NCBI GenBank assembly: GCA_903928685.1 | Contig: CAIYRS010000080.1 | Location: 1 to 64,000 of the forward strand | Length of the DNA: 64,000 nt | Source: an uncultured Methylococcaceae bacterium | GTDB lineage: Bacteria > Pseudomonadota > Gammaproteobacteria > Methylococcales > Methylomonadaceae | Reading direction: 5' to 3' | Shown here: in pieces, positions 8,488 to 16,094 of the stretch | Layout: every line of letters begins with the position of its first letter | How positions within the stretch are numbered: the first letter of the stretch is position 1 | Position numbers and translations under genes: made by a program | The notes under the pieces: model-generated | The model's input: the letters and a program-made list of their open reading frames with translations, nothing else | Databases searched by the model: none | What the model was told of the DNA's origin: nothing

Positions 8488-9264
8488 TTACTCCAAAGAA
8501 AACTCAATCGGTACATTCACCCAACTTGCAACATCGCTATCGCCATGTTTGCCCGGTACAAACCGCCATTGCTTGACTGCGTCCATCGCTGCTTCATCTA
8601 AAGCATCATGACCACTACTGCGCTGAACCGATAAATCGCCACAATGCCCGTCTGCGGTGACAAAAACCCGCAATACCACACGTCCTTCCCAATGCCGTTG
8701 CCGTGCCATCCTGGGATAATTGGGCTTGGGGTTATTCAGATAAGCGGCATTGGCGTGGGCGGGAACATCTTTAGCCACAGGCGTACTTTGCGTTTTGCTT
8801 TCGGTTGGTGCGGCAGGTGAGGGCGGTGCTGGCGTAACCTGGGCAGATTGGCTAAGCGCAGGCGCAGCAGGTGGCGGCGTTTCTGCTTTTTTGGTTTCCG
8901 GTTTGACGATTTTCTTTTTGATTTCGCTTTTGGCTTTCGGCTTAACCACTGGTTTTGGTTTAGCTTGTTTCTCTGCGGGTTTGATAATCGGCTTGGGTGG
9001 CTCGGGCGGTGTTATGGATTTGGCAGGCGTGCTGGCAGGTGCTGCCAAGGCAATATCAATCATCGGTAACGGCATCGCCTCGGTGACCACCGGCGGGGCA
9101 GGGCGGTTTAAATACCAAACCAACAGCAAGCCATGCAGCAAGGCGGTCAATACCGCAATAAAAGCAACCGCTAAAGGCCGTTGCCAATTGGGCGCTATCG
9201 CCATTTGATAAAACGGTAAGTTCAAGGGTTCGGCGGCGGTGGCTTTAACAAAAAAGACATTCAT
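8488..9264 (-). CDS. tonB: TonB energy-transducing protein
   Basis: Couples the ExbBD motor to outer-membrane receptors. The 258 residues comprise a cytoplasmic N-terminus, one membrane helix (LAVAFIAVLTALLHGLLLVW, about residues 30-50), a long Pro/Lys/Ala-rich periplasmic spacer (about 70-175) and a TonB C-terminal domain with the YPRMARQRHWEGRVVLRV motif and a WRFVPGK strand. It overlaps the upstream small gene by 4 bases (ATGA). It sits beside seven TonB-dependent receptors and under a putative ECF promoter shared in style with them, so it is the obvious local energy source. Confidence 0.93.
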   Translation of the reverse strand: MNVFFVKATAAEPLNLPFYQMAIAPNWQRPLAVAFIAVLTALLHGLLLVWYLNRPAPPVVTEAMPLPMIDIALAAPASTPAKSITPPEPPKPIIKPAEKQAKPKPVVKPKAKSEIKKKIVKPETKKAETPPPAAPALSQSAQVTPAPPSPAAPTESKTQSTPVAKDVPAHANAAYLNNPKPNYPRMARQRHWEGRVVLRVFVTADGHCGDLSVQRSSGHDALDEAAMDAVKQWRFVPGKHGDSDVASWVNVPIEFSLE

Positions 9265-9503
9265 TGTTCGGTGTTGGGCTGTTCAAATTCACTGCCAGCT
9301 TGGGCAAGACGGCTTTGCAAAATGGCTATTTGTTGTTGCAAGGCTTCAAGGCTGCGGTTGGTCTGTTCAAGCTGGGCTTCGATATGCTGAAAATGAATTT
9401 GAAAATATCGGGCTGATGGAAATTTGCCCGGGTTGCTGTCATCCCCAGATTTCGGCGGACGCCGTTTAGGCACAATCATGATGTGATGTTCTAGCTTATC
9501 CAC
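9261..9503 (-). CDS. Small coiled-coil protein ahead of tonB, unknown
   Basis: I do not recognise this 80-residue product. It is hydrophilic, basic at the N-terminus (VPKRRPPKSG) and forms a probable coiled coil in its second half (IEAQLEQTNRSLEALQQQIA). There is no signal peptide or membrane segment. The GTG at 9503 and the ATG at 9479 are both possible starts; neither has a clear Shine-Dalgarno. The stop overlaps the tonB start by ATGA, which implies translational coupling and supports it being real. Confidence 0.5.
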   Translation of the reverse strand: MDKLEHHIMIVPKRRPPKSGDDSNPGKFPSARYFQIHFQHIEAQLEQTNRSLEALQQQIAILQSRLAQAGSEFEQPNTEQ

Positions 9504-9547
9504 AGATCAATCCGGTATTTGGGTTATTGTTTTTTACCTTCTTGGAA

Positions 9548-9578
9548 TAAGACGTTTGAATTTTGAAAAACCACACCT
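9548..9578 (-). promoter_or_regulatory. Putative ECF-type promoter, leftward, for the tonB operon
   Basis: On the minus strand this reads TGTGGTTTT, 12 bases, CGTCTTA, the pattern seen before most fecR and receptor genes here. CGTC lies 51 bases from the GTG at 9503, within the 39-66 base range of the other sites. It is the mirror image of 9707-9737. Confidence 0.55.
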
Positions 9579-9645
9579 TAGTTTTAAAAAAATTATGAAG
9601 CGGTTAATTTTGCAATTACGCCTTAATATCTTTTAGAAGCTTTTT

Positions 9646-9671
9646 GGAGTGAAAAACATGTTTTTCACTCC
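9646..9671. repeat. Perfect 26-base palindrome between divergent promoters
   Basis: GGAGTGAAAAA then CATG then the exact complement. Two similar palindromes with different arms occur at 11033-11057 and 41498-41525; all share GGAGT at the edges and an AAAACATGTTTT or AAAACGTGTTTT centre. Could be a hairpin or a regulator site; function unknown. Confidence 0.5.
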
Positions 9672-9706
9672 ATTTGGATGCCTTCAACAATAAAAAAATG
9701 GCTGTC

Positions 9707-9737
9707 AGGTGTGGTTTGCCAGATTTCAAACGTCTTA
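9707..9737 (+). promoter_or_regulatory. Putative ECF-type promoter, rightward, for PepSY gene
   Basis: TGTGGTTTG, 12 bases, CGTCTTA; CGTC at 9731 lies 50 bases before the ATG at 9781. The site shares AGGTGTGGTTT and TTCAAACGTCTTA with the inverted copy at 9548-9578, so the two form a divergent promoter pair. Confidence 0.55.
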
Positions 9738-9780
9738 ATGGGTAACACGCAACCGGACGATTGGAATAACCCACCCCGCT

Positions 9781-10992
9781 ATGAGCCGAATTTTCCCAAT
9801 AGAGAATCCTCACCCTAAAGCCACCGCATTACAGCGCCTTAAAGCCCGCCGCAAGCTCTGGTTGCAAGCCCATGTCTGGCTGGGTTTAGGGTTTGGGTTA
9901 TTTTTGGCGATTATTGGTTTGACTGGATCGGTGCTGGTGTTTTGGCAGGAATTGGATGAAGCGATCAATCCGCGTCTTTATCAGGCCAGCCAAGCAACAC
10001 ACCAAAACCGAAAATCCATCGACGAACTGATTGCCGCCGCCAACGCCGTCGCGCCCAAAGGCTGGGTGTCCGCCTCGGTGAATGCGCTACATGACAACGG
10101 CAACGCGGTGTTCGGGTTTTATTATCCAGAACCGGACTTAACGCCTGAACAAGCCGAATCCTTAACCATTGCTCTTAACCCCACTACCGCCGAGGAAGTG
10201 ACGCGGCGGGTTTTTTATCATGCGTGGAATCCGTTTAAACATTGTTTGCTAGGATTTTTCTTCAAATTGCATTACGCGTTGTTTTTGGGTGAGACGGGCG
10301 TGACCATCGTCGGCATTCTTGCCGTGGTGTTTTTTGTTTCAGTGATGAGCGGGTTGATTTTATGGTGGCCTTTAACGGGCAACTGGAAACGGGTTTTGAC
10401 GATCAAACGCAAAGCCAGTGCCGAACGATTCAACCATGATTTGCACCAGACAGCGGGTTTTTACAGCCTGATCGTGTTGCTGGTGTTATTGGTCTCCGGC
10501 ATGTATTTCAATTTGCCTGGGCAATTTCGCTGGTGGGTCGAACAGTTTTCGACCGTAACCGAAGATGCCAAAGCTGCCCCACAACCCACGCCGCCGATGT
10601 CCGCCGCCGTACTGGAAAACGCCTTGCAAAAAATCGTCAGCCAAAACCCGCAAGCTGAAGCGGACTATTATGTGTTTTCGCCTGACCCGACCGTGCCCTT
10701 CACCGCCTGCTTCCGCAATGTGCCGGAATTGCGCCCGTATGTGCTGACTAACCGTTGTTATCAATTGAACCGAAATTCCGGCGAGGTGCTGGCAATCACC
10801 GATCCCGCTCACGGTACTGGCGGCGATGTCTTTATGCAATGGCAATGGCCTTTGCATTCAGGTCAGGCGTTTGGCTGGACGGGGCGAATTTTGGTCTGTC
10901 TCGCGGGCTTGATGTGTCCGCTATTGTTTGTCACGGGAGTGATACGGTGGTTGCAAAAACGTAAAGCCAAGCAACATAAGCGGGTTGTTTAG
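9781..10992 (+). CDS. PepSY-associated membrane protein, candidate ferrisiderophore reductase
   Basis: Inner-membrane protein of 403 residues related to PiuB/FoxB-type proteins, some of which bind haem and reduce iron in siderophores. Four membrane regions carry conserved histidines: QAHVWLGLGFGLFLAIIGL, FFFKLHYALFLGETG, FNHDLHQTAGFYSLIVLL and WQWPLHSGQAFGWTGRILV. A PepSY-like periplasmic part lies between the first and second. It follows a putative ECF promoter (9707-9737) and precedes sigma1-FecR1-receptor 1, so it likely acts after import by a neighbouring receptor. Reductase activity is inferred from family and context. Confidence 0.82.
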   Translation: MSRIFPIENPHPKATALQRLKARRKLWLQAHVWLGLGFGLFLAIIGLTGSVLVFWQELDEAINPRLYQASQATHQNRKSIDELIAAANAVAPKGWVSASVNALHDNGNAVFGFYYPEPDLTPEQAESLTIALNPTTAEEVTRRVFYHAWNPFKHCLLGFFFKLHYALFLGETGVTIVGILAVVFFVSVMSGLILWWPLTGNWKRVLTIKRKASAERFNHDLHQTAGFYSLIVLLVLLVSGMYFNLPGQFRWWVEQFSTVTEDAKAAPQPTPPMSAAVLENALQKIVSQNPQAEADYYVFSPDPTVPFTACFRNVPELRPYVLTNRCYQLNRNSGEVLAITDPAHGTGGDVFMQWQWPLHSGQAFGWTGRILVCLAGLMCPLLFVTGVIRWLQKRKAKQHKRVV

Positions 10993-11032
10993 CAAACAAG
11001 TAGCCTTGCAAATGTTCCTTGAATTTTCTCTA

Positions 11033-11057
11033 GGAGTCCAAAACGTGTTTTGGATTC
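11033..11057. repeat. Near-perfect palindrome after PepSY gene
   Basis: GGAGTCCAAAA, CGTG, TTTTGGATTC; one arm differs at one position. Relative of the palindromes at 9646-9671 and 41498-41525. As it follows the PepSY stop by 40 bases it could form a terminator hairpin, but no clear T-run follows. Confidence 0.4.
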
Positions 11058-11124
11058 TTAATGAATTGGCGATTATCACCGCCATCCTCTTCCATTTATG
11101 CCTTTTCCACAAAGGCTAATAAGT

Positions 11125-11151
11125 GATTTGCCACAATCAATAGGGCAAATC
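11125..11151. promoter_or_regulatory. Dyad upstream of sigma1, candidate operator or RNA hairpin
   Basis: Arms GATTTGCC (11125-11132) and GGCAAATC (11144-11151) flank an 11-base core ACAATCAATAG. The identical core, with different but still complementary arms, lies at 26372-26396 ahead of sigma4. It is 119-145 bases before the sigma1 start. Confidence 0.45.
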
Positions 11152-11269
11152 CCAATATTCCGATTGCATAACTAGGTGATATTTGACTTATCTTTTTGAT
11201 TTTAAAGATAGCTCCAGTGATTGCACATAAATTGCTTATAAACGGCAGCTTATTTACATCAGTGCCTTT

Positions 11270-11782
11270 ATGATTGAATTCACCGCCAATACCATCGCCT
11301 TGTTAATGCAACAACACCGGAACGAATTGTTACGGTTTTTAGCCCAGCGGGTCAGTTGCCCTGACATGGCACAGGACATTTTTCAGGAAACCTTTATCCG
11401 CTTTCAGGGCTATGAGGAAAAAAACGCTGTTGAAAATCCCCGCGCCTTCCTGTTCCGTATCGCCAGCAATCTGGCGACCGACTATTTGCGTAGCCCCATC
11501 CGCCAAAGTAATAAAGCCTTTGATAGCGAAACTATTCTGGCTGAATTGGAAAATCCGGCCTTATCACCAGAAGCCCAAGCCATTTCCCAACAAGAATTGG
11601 ATTTACTGATCTCGGCTTTGCAAGAACTGCCGCCTAAATGCCGCGATGTTTTCATTATGTTGCGCTTCAAAAACTACAGTTACGCCCAAGTTGAAGCCGA
11701 ACTCGGCATTTCCAACACCATGATTTTGAAATATCTCAACCGCGCCCTCAGCCATTGCCGCGCTCGGCTTACAACCGAATAG
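11270..11782 (+). CDS. FecI-type ECF sigma factor (sigma1)
   Basis: RNA polymerase sigma-70 family, extracytoplasmic function type, 170 residues. Region 2 is visible as DMAQDIFQETFIRFQGYEEK followed by the typical NPRAFLFRIASNLATDYLR; region 4 as LQELPPKCRDVFIMLRFKNY and the helix-turn-helix AQVEAELGISNTMILKYLNR. It is followed after 70 bases by fecR1 and then receptor 1, the order of a cell-surface signalling cassette. A dyad at 11125-11151 is the only regulatory-looking feature upstream. Confidence 0.93.
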   Translation: MIEFTANTIALLMQQHRNELLRFLAQRVSCPDMAQDIFQETFIRFQGYEEKNAVENPRAFLFRIASNLATDYLRSPIRQSNKAFDSETILAELENPALSPEAQAISQQELDLLISALQELPPKCRDVFIMLRFKNYSYAQVEAELGISNTMILKYLNRALSHCRARLTTE

Positions 11783-11789
11783 CCATCCA

Positions 11790-11818
11790 GTGATATTTCC
11801 TTCGTGCCAGCCGTCTTA
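11790..11818 (+). promoter_or_regulatory. Putative ECF-type promoter for fecR1
   Basis: GTGATATTTC, 12 bases, CGTCTTA; the CGTC begins 41 bases before the fecR1 ATG. The element lies wholly in the 70-base sigma1-fecR1 gap. Confidence 0.45.
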
Positions 11819-11852
11819 TAATGAGAGCAATTGACACTCGGCTGGCAAAACT

Positions 11853-12830
11853 ATGTCCTCACCCAAAAAACCTCCCGACCCACTTGCCCATCAAGCCGAC
11901 CATTGGCTAGCCTTGCTGCACTCGCCTTTATTTGATCGTAAGCAACAGCAAGCCTTGCAACGCTGGTTAACAAATCCAGCTAACCGCGTGGCCTTACAAA
12001 AAGCGCAAGCTTTCTGGCAAAAAATGGGGATGTTGGATGCGGCGCAATTGGCGTTATTGGAACAACGCTTAGCTCAAACATCTGCACCTAAGCGCAAACC
12101 AAAATCTAAGCCTTTGTTTGTCAGTATGTGGCTGGTTTCGGCGTTAGCCTGTTGCCTGTTATTGCTGATGCCAGCTTGGCAGATTTGGCAAAGTCTGGCT
12201 GCCGATTACCGCACTGCAACGGGTGAACAACGCGTGGTCGAATTGGCTGACGGTTCGCGGGTGTTGCTGAATACAGCATCGGTTTTATCCGTCGATTTTT
12301 CCCAGCAACGCCGCCATGTGGTTTTGCATGAGGGCGAAGCGCATTTTAAAGTCGCCAAAGATACCAACCGACCGTTTGAAGTGGAAACCGCCATCGGTAC
12401 GATCCGCGCTTTAGGGACAGCATTTGCGGTCAAACAAATGGACGATGACTTGACGGTGACCGTTGATGAACATGCGGTAAGGGTAACGTTCAGCAACGGT
12501 TCGATTATCGAATCGCTACGGGAAGGCGAGCAGGTCAGTCTGCATCAGCAGCAAATCAGCATCGTTAAGCACATCAACTTAAATCAAGCAATGGCCTGGC
12601 AACAACGAAGGCTAGTGTTTAAAGACCAGCCATTGCAACAAGTTGTCGCGGAATTGTCGCGTTACCGGAACGGGGCGATTTTCATCACTGACAATCGCTT
12701 GGCGCAGCATCAAGTGACGGGTGTTTTTGATGCCAACGATACCGAAACAGCCTTACTGACGATTGAAAAAAGTTTGGGGCTCAAAGAATATCGGATGACG
12801 GATAGGTTGGTGGTGTTGTTTCGCCAATAG
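11853..12830 (+). CDS. FecR-type anti-sigma factor/transducer (FecR1)
   Basis: Inner-membrane regulator expected to hold sigma1 and relay receptor occupancy. The 325 residues show an N-terminal cytoplasmic sigma-binding part with the conserved tryptophans of DUF4880 (ADHWLALLHS, QRWLTNPANR), one membrane helix at about 89-112, the periplasmic FecR domain (ATGEQRVVELADGSRVLLNT) and a C-terminal STN-like part (VTGVFDANDTETALLTIEKS). It lies directly between its sigma factor and receptor 1. Confidence 0.92.
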   Translation: MSSPKKPPDPLAHQADHWLALLHSPLFDRKQQQALQRWLTNPANRVALQKAQAFWQKMGMLDAAQLALLEQRLAQTSAPKRKPKSKPLFVSMWLVSALACCLLLLMPAWQIWQSLAADYRTATGEQRVVELADGSRVLLNTASVLSVDFSQQRRHVVLHEGEAHFKVAKDTNRPFEVETAIGTIRALGTAFAVKQMDDDLTVTVDEHAVRVTFSNGSIIESLREGEQVSLHQQQISIVKHINLNQAMAWQQRRLVFKDQPLQQVVAELSRYRNGAIFITDNRLAQHQVTGVFDANDTETALLTIEKSLGLKEYRMTDRLVVLFRQ

Positions 12831-12952
12831 TGATGCTGAAACAAAATATTTTCCTACTGAGGTTATAAAGCCCAACCACTCACACGTCTTACTGGATGAA
12901 CCGCGCTGAAACCCCATCAGCCAGCCTTGCGCCATCATTTCCAGGAGACCCG

Positions 12953-15409
12953 ATGAAGCCAATTCTACCTACCGCGACCGCCTGTCTAGGCATTGCCTGC
13001 CTTGTCACCGCACCGCTAGCGATGGCTGGCGAAAACGTCGCTTTCAACATCCCCGCCCAACCCTTAGCCGATGCTTTGTTGGAATTTTCTCAAAGCAGCG
13101 GCACGAAAGTGTTTTTCAGCTCTGATATGGCGAGGGATATTCAAAGCCGTGGCCTTAATGGCAGGTTCACACCTGAACAAGGCTTACAAAAACTGTTGGC
13201 AGGTACGCAACTGGTTGCCCAAAACGCCGGAACGGGGGCGATAACCTTGGCAAAAGCCGAAGTTGAAGCACGGCCTAGCCATTCTGACTATACCCAAACC
13301 TCCGACGTGTCTTTACCGAAGGTTACTGTCACTGGCAAGGCCGAAACCGAAGCTGACGACACCCAACACCTCGGCTACAAAGTGGAAAAATCCTACGGCG
13401 CAACCAAAACCAACACTGCCATTTTGGATACGCCACAAGCCGTGCAAGTCGTGCCACGTGATGTGATTGATGATCGTGTGGCGTTGACATCATTGGCTGC
13501 GGTCAAAAATATCAGTGGTGTGCAATCATCGCCTGGTACGTTTTATGACCAATTTCAAATTCGTGGTTTTGATAGCGGCTACGGGGTGACTTTTCGGAAC
13601 GGCTTACAATTGGAAGGTGTTATCGGCGCAACCGACTCCGCTTTTACCGACCGCATCGAAGTGGTGAAAGGCCCAGGTTCCATGTTATACGGACGTATCG
13701 AACCAGGCGGTTTTGTTAATGTCGTGACCCGCAAACCCCTGCCAGTCGCCGCTTACAGCTTGCAACAACAATTTGGCAGTTATGGCATGTTCCGCACCAC
13801 TGCCGATGCCACCGGCCCGTTGACTAGCGACGGCAGCTTGTCGTATCGGTTGATTGGTGTCAATGATATGGCCAATACTTGGGTGGATTATGCAGGCCAC
13901 GACAATCAAGCCATCTCAGGCGCAATCAATTATCGGCCTAATAACCGCTTTGAATTGAACCTGAACGTCGAGTATTACGATAAGCAATTTAGCGATGGCA
14001 ATTTCTTCGGTTCCGTCCCGTTCATTGGCGCACATCCTGCCAAATTACCCAGAAACTTCACCTTTGGCGGCCCTTCTGACCGCGATATTCCCCAAGAAAT
14101 CACCCGCCCCTTGATTGGTTTTGATTGGACTTACCAATTCAACGATTCATGGAAAATCAATCACCGCTTCCACTATATGAACCAGAACGAAATCCAAACC
14201 AGTGTTGGTAATTGGGGTTTTGATGACACCACTGGCGATATGACCCGTGGCTTCGCCTACAACCAGATCGAACGGGATGTTTACGGCACCAACCTTAATC
14301 TGAGCGGCGAATTCAATACGGGATTATTCAAGCATAAGCTGTTGGCAGGCGGGGATTGGTTTGACTATGCAGATAACTGGATGGGTTATCTGGGAGCTGA
14401 TCCACGCATACCTACGTTCAATATTTTCAAACCAGAATATCCCAATATCACTGGGCTAATACGCTCGTTGGCTTATGAGTCGCGCAACAACACGGTTTGG
14501 ACAGTGGACGAAGAAGATCACGGTGTTTACCTGCAAGACCAAATTTCCTTGTACGACCGTTGGCATTTGTTGTTGGGCGGACGTTATGACTGGGCATCGG
14601 TGACTTACGCCAACACCTATGGCGGCAGTTGGGAAGCCTGTTACCCGAATTGCACGGGCGATGGCACCAACACCAAACACGATGATGCCTTTTCCCCACG
14701 CGCGGGTTTGCTGTACAAACTAACCGATTTTGCCTCGCTTTATTTCAGCTATTCACGCTCCTTCGGCATCAACAACGGCGTGTCCGAATCGGGCGAAAAA
14801 TTTGACCCTGAAATGGGCGAGCAATACGAAGTCGGTGCCAAAGCCGAGTTTTTTCAAGGCCGCCTGACCACAACGGCAACCTATTTTGATTTGACTAAGC
14901 AAAATGTCTTGACCGCCCACCCCTTCCTGCAAGGGGTTAGCATTGCCGTTGGCGAAATCAACAGCCGAGGTGTGGAGTTGGACGTATCCGGTCAACTTAC
15001 CGACAATATCAGCCTAATCGGTAGCTACACTTACGATGAAGCTATCATCACCAAAAATAACGACGGCAACCAAGGCAATCGTTACCGTGGTGTCGCGCCT
15101 CACGCCGCTAGTTTATGGGCCAAATACGACAGCAATCCCGGTGAAAAAAATGGCTGGGTGCTTGGTAGCGGTTATTACGTTTTGGATGAACGCGAAGGCG
15201 ATAACGAAAACTTTAAAAAATTGCCCGGTTATGTCCGCATTGACGCGATGGCGGCCTACCGATTTAAGCTCGGTAAAGCCCCCCTGGCATTGCAGTTCAA
15301 CGTCCAAAATTTGTTTAATGAACAATATATTGAAGCGACCGATAACGGCACTAACGCTTATCCAGGTGCGCCCCGCTTGTTTATTGGTTCGATAAAAGTC
15401 GATTTGTAA
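12953..15409 (+). CDS. TonB-dependent siderophore-type receptor with STN domain (receptor 1)
   Basis: Outer-membrane transducing importer, 818 residues. Signal peptide 1-26, STN signalling domain about 30-100, TonB-box-like LPKVTVTG at 121-128, plug beginning TNTAILDTPQAVQVVP, then a 22-strand barrel ending IGSIKVDL (Leu rather than the usual aromatic end). Start at 12953 is supported by AGGAGA at 12943-12948; the ATG at 12896 adds 19 residues without signal character. A CGTCTTA lies at 12885, 68 bases upstream, but its upstream half does not match the local promoter pattern. Ferric siderophore is the family's usual ligand; the actual ligand is unknown. Confidence 0.92.
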   Translation: MKPILPTATACLGIACLVTAPLAMAGENVAFNIPAQPLADALLEFSQSSGTKVFFSSDMARDIQSRGLNGRFTPEQGLQKLLAGTQLVAQNAGTGAITLAKAEVEARPSHSDYTQTSDVSLPKVTVTGKAETEADDTQHLGYKVEKSYGATKTNTAILDTPQAVQVVPRDVIDDRVALTSLAAVKNISGVQSSPGTFYDQFQIRGFDSGYGVTFRNGLQLEGVIGATDSAFTDRIEVVKGPGSMLYGRIEPGGFVNVVTRKPLPVAAYSLQQQFGSYGMFRTTADATGPLTSDGSLSYRLIGVNDMANTWVDYAGHDNQAISGAINYRPNNRFELNLNVEYYDKQFSDGNFFGSVPFIGAHPAKLPRNFTFGGPSDRDIPQEITRPLIGFDWTYQFNDSWKINHRFHYMNQNEIQTSVGNWGFDDTTGDMTRGFAYNQIERDVYGTNLNLSGEFNTGLFKHKLLAGGDWFDYADNWMGYLGADPRIPTFNIFKPEYPNITGLIRSLAYESRNNTVWTVDEEDHGVYLQDQISLYDRWHLLLGGRYDWASVTYANTYGGSWEACYPNCTGDGTNTKHDDAFSPRAGLLYKLTDFASLYFSYSRSFGINNGVSESGEKFDPEMGEQYEVGAKAEFFQGRLTTTATYFDLTKQNVLTAHPFLQGVSIAVGEINSRGVELDVSGQLTDNISLIGSYTYDEAIITKNNDGNQGNRYRGVAPHAASLWAKYDSNPGEKNGWVLGSGYYVLDEREGDNENFKKLPGYVRIDAMAAYRFKLGKAPLALQFNVQNLFNEQYIEATDNGTNAYPGAPRLFIGSIKVDL

Positions 15410-15450
15410 ATCGAGGGTAGTGTGGGCAGTGCTTTTCTGCCCGCTGTATT

Positions 15451-16078
15451 AATGCGTTGACCGCTCAAAAAGCGGCGGCCAAAAACCATCTGCACGCCTT
15501 AACTGCCACCCAAGAAATCCCTAAAGCCGTGCTGCGCGATGCCAAGCTGGCCATCTCCCAGCTAGAAAAACGTATCGGCTCCCTAACGGCTGATGCCGTT
15601 AGCTGGATTGAAAAGCACCCAGAGCTTAAGCGGGTTATGGCGTTATTGGTTGGTATCAAAGGTATCGCTCAAACCAGCGCGATTGCCCTGATGGGGGGAG
15701 TTGTTATTGCTGCCGTCAGACCTATCCCGTCGCGAATGGGTAAAGTTTGCAGGACTCGACCTCAAAGCATTTGACTCGGGCAAGAGCGTCCATAAAAAGG
15801 CTCGCGTATCCAAAGCAGGCAATCGCTATATCCGCTCAGCTCTTTATATGCCCGCCTTGAGCGCTAAACAGCACGACCCGCACCTCAAGGCTTATTTCGA
15901 TTATCTTATGGCAAATGGTAAGAAATCGTTGCAGAGTGTTTGTGCCGTGATGCGTAAATTACTCCATGCTATCCATGGCATGTTGAAACATGACAAGCCT
16001 TTCGATAACACCTGTTTTTATGTCATTACAGGCATCCAAAGGCATAAAGGTTGTGAAAAGCATGCAATCCAGCCTTAA
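15451..16078 (+). pseudogene. IS110-family transposase remnant, 5'-truncated and frameshifted
   Basis: Only the C-terminal half of an IS110/IS116-type (DEDD/serine recombinase-like) transposase is present. The first frame carries LVGIKGIAQTSAIALMG; the conserved continuation (LLLLPSDLSRREWVKFAGLD, then GKSVHKKARVSKAGNRYIRS) is in the next frame. Removing one G from the run at 15692-15697 restores MGELLLLPSD, so a single-base insertion explains the break. The N-terminal DEDD domain is absent. It sits between receptors 1 and 2, at a junction where gene orientation flips, and marks a past rearrangement. Confidence 0.85.
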
Positions 16079-16094
16079 GTGCTGTTTACACTCG

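Noticed and set aside
9548-9737. Miniature transposon with 31-base terminal inverted repeats
   Set aside because: The arms agree with the promoter pattern found before many other genes, at the same distance from starts on both sides; no target duplication was seen. A genome copy count would decide.
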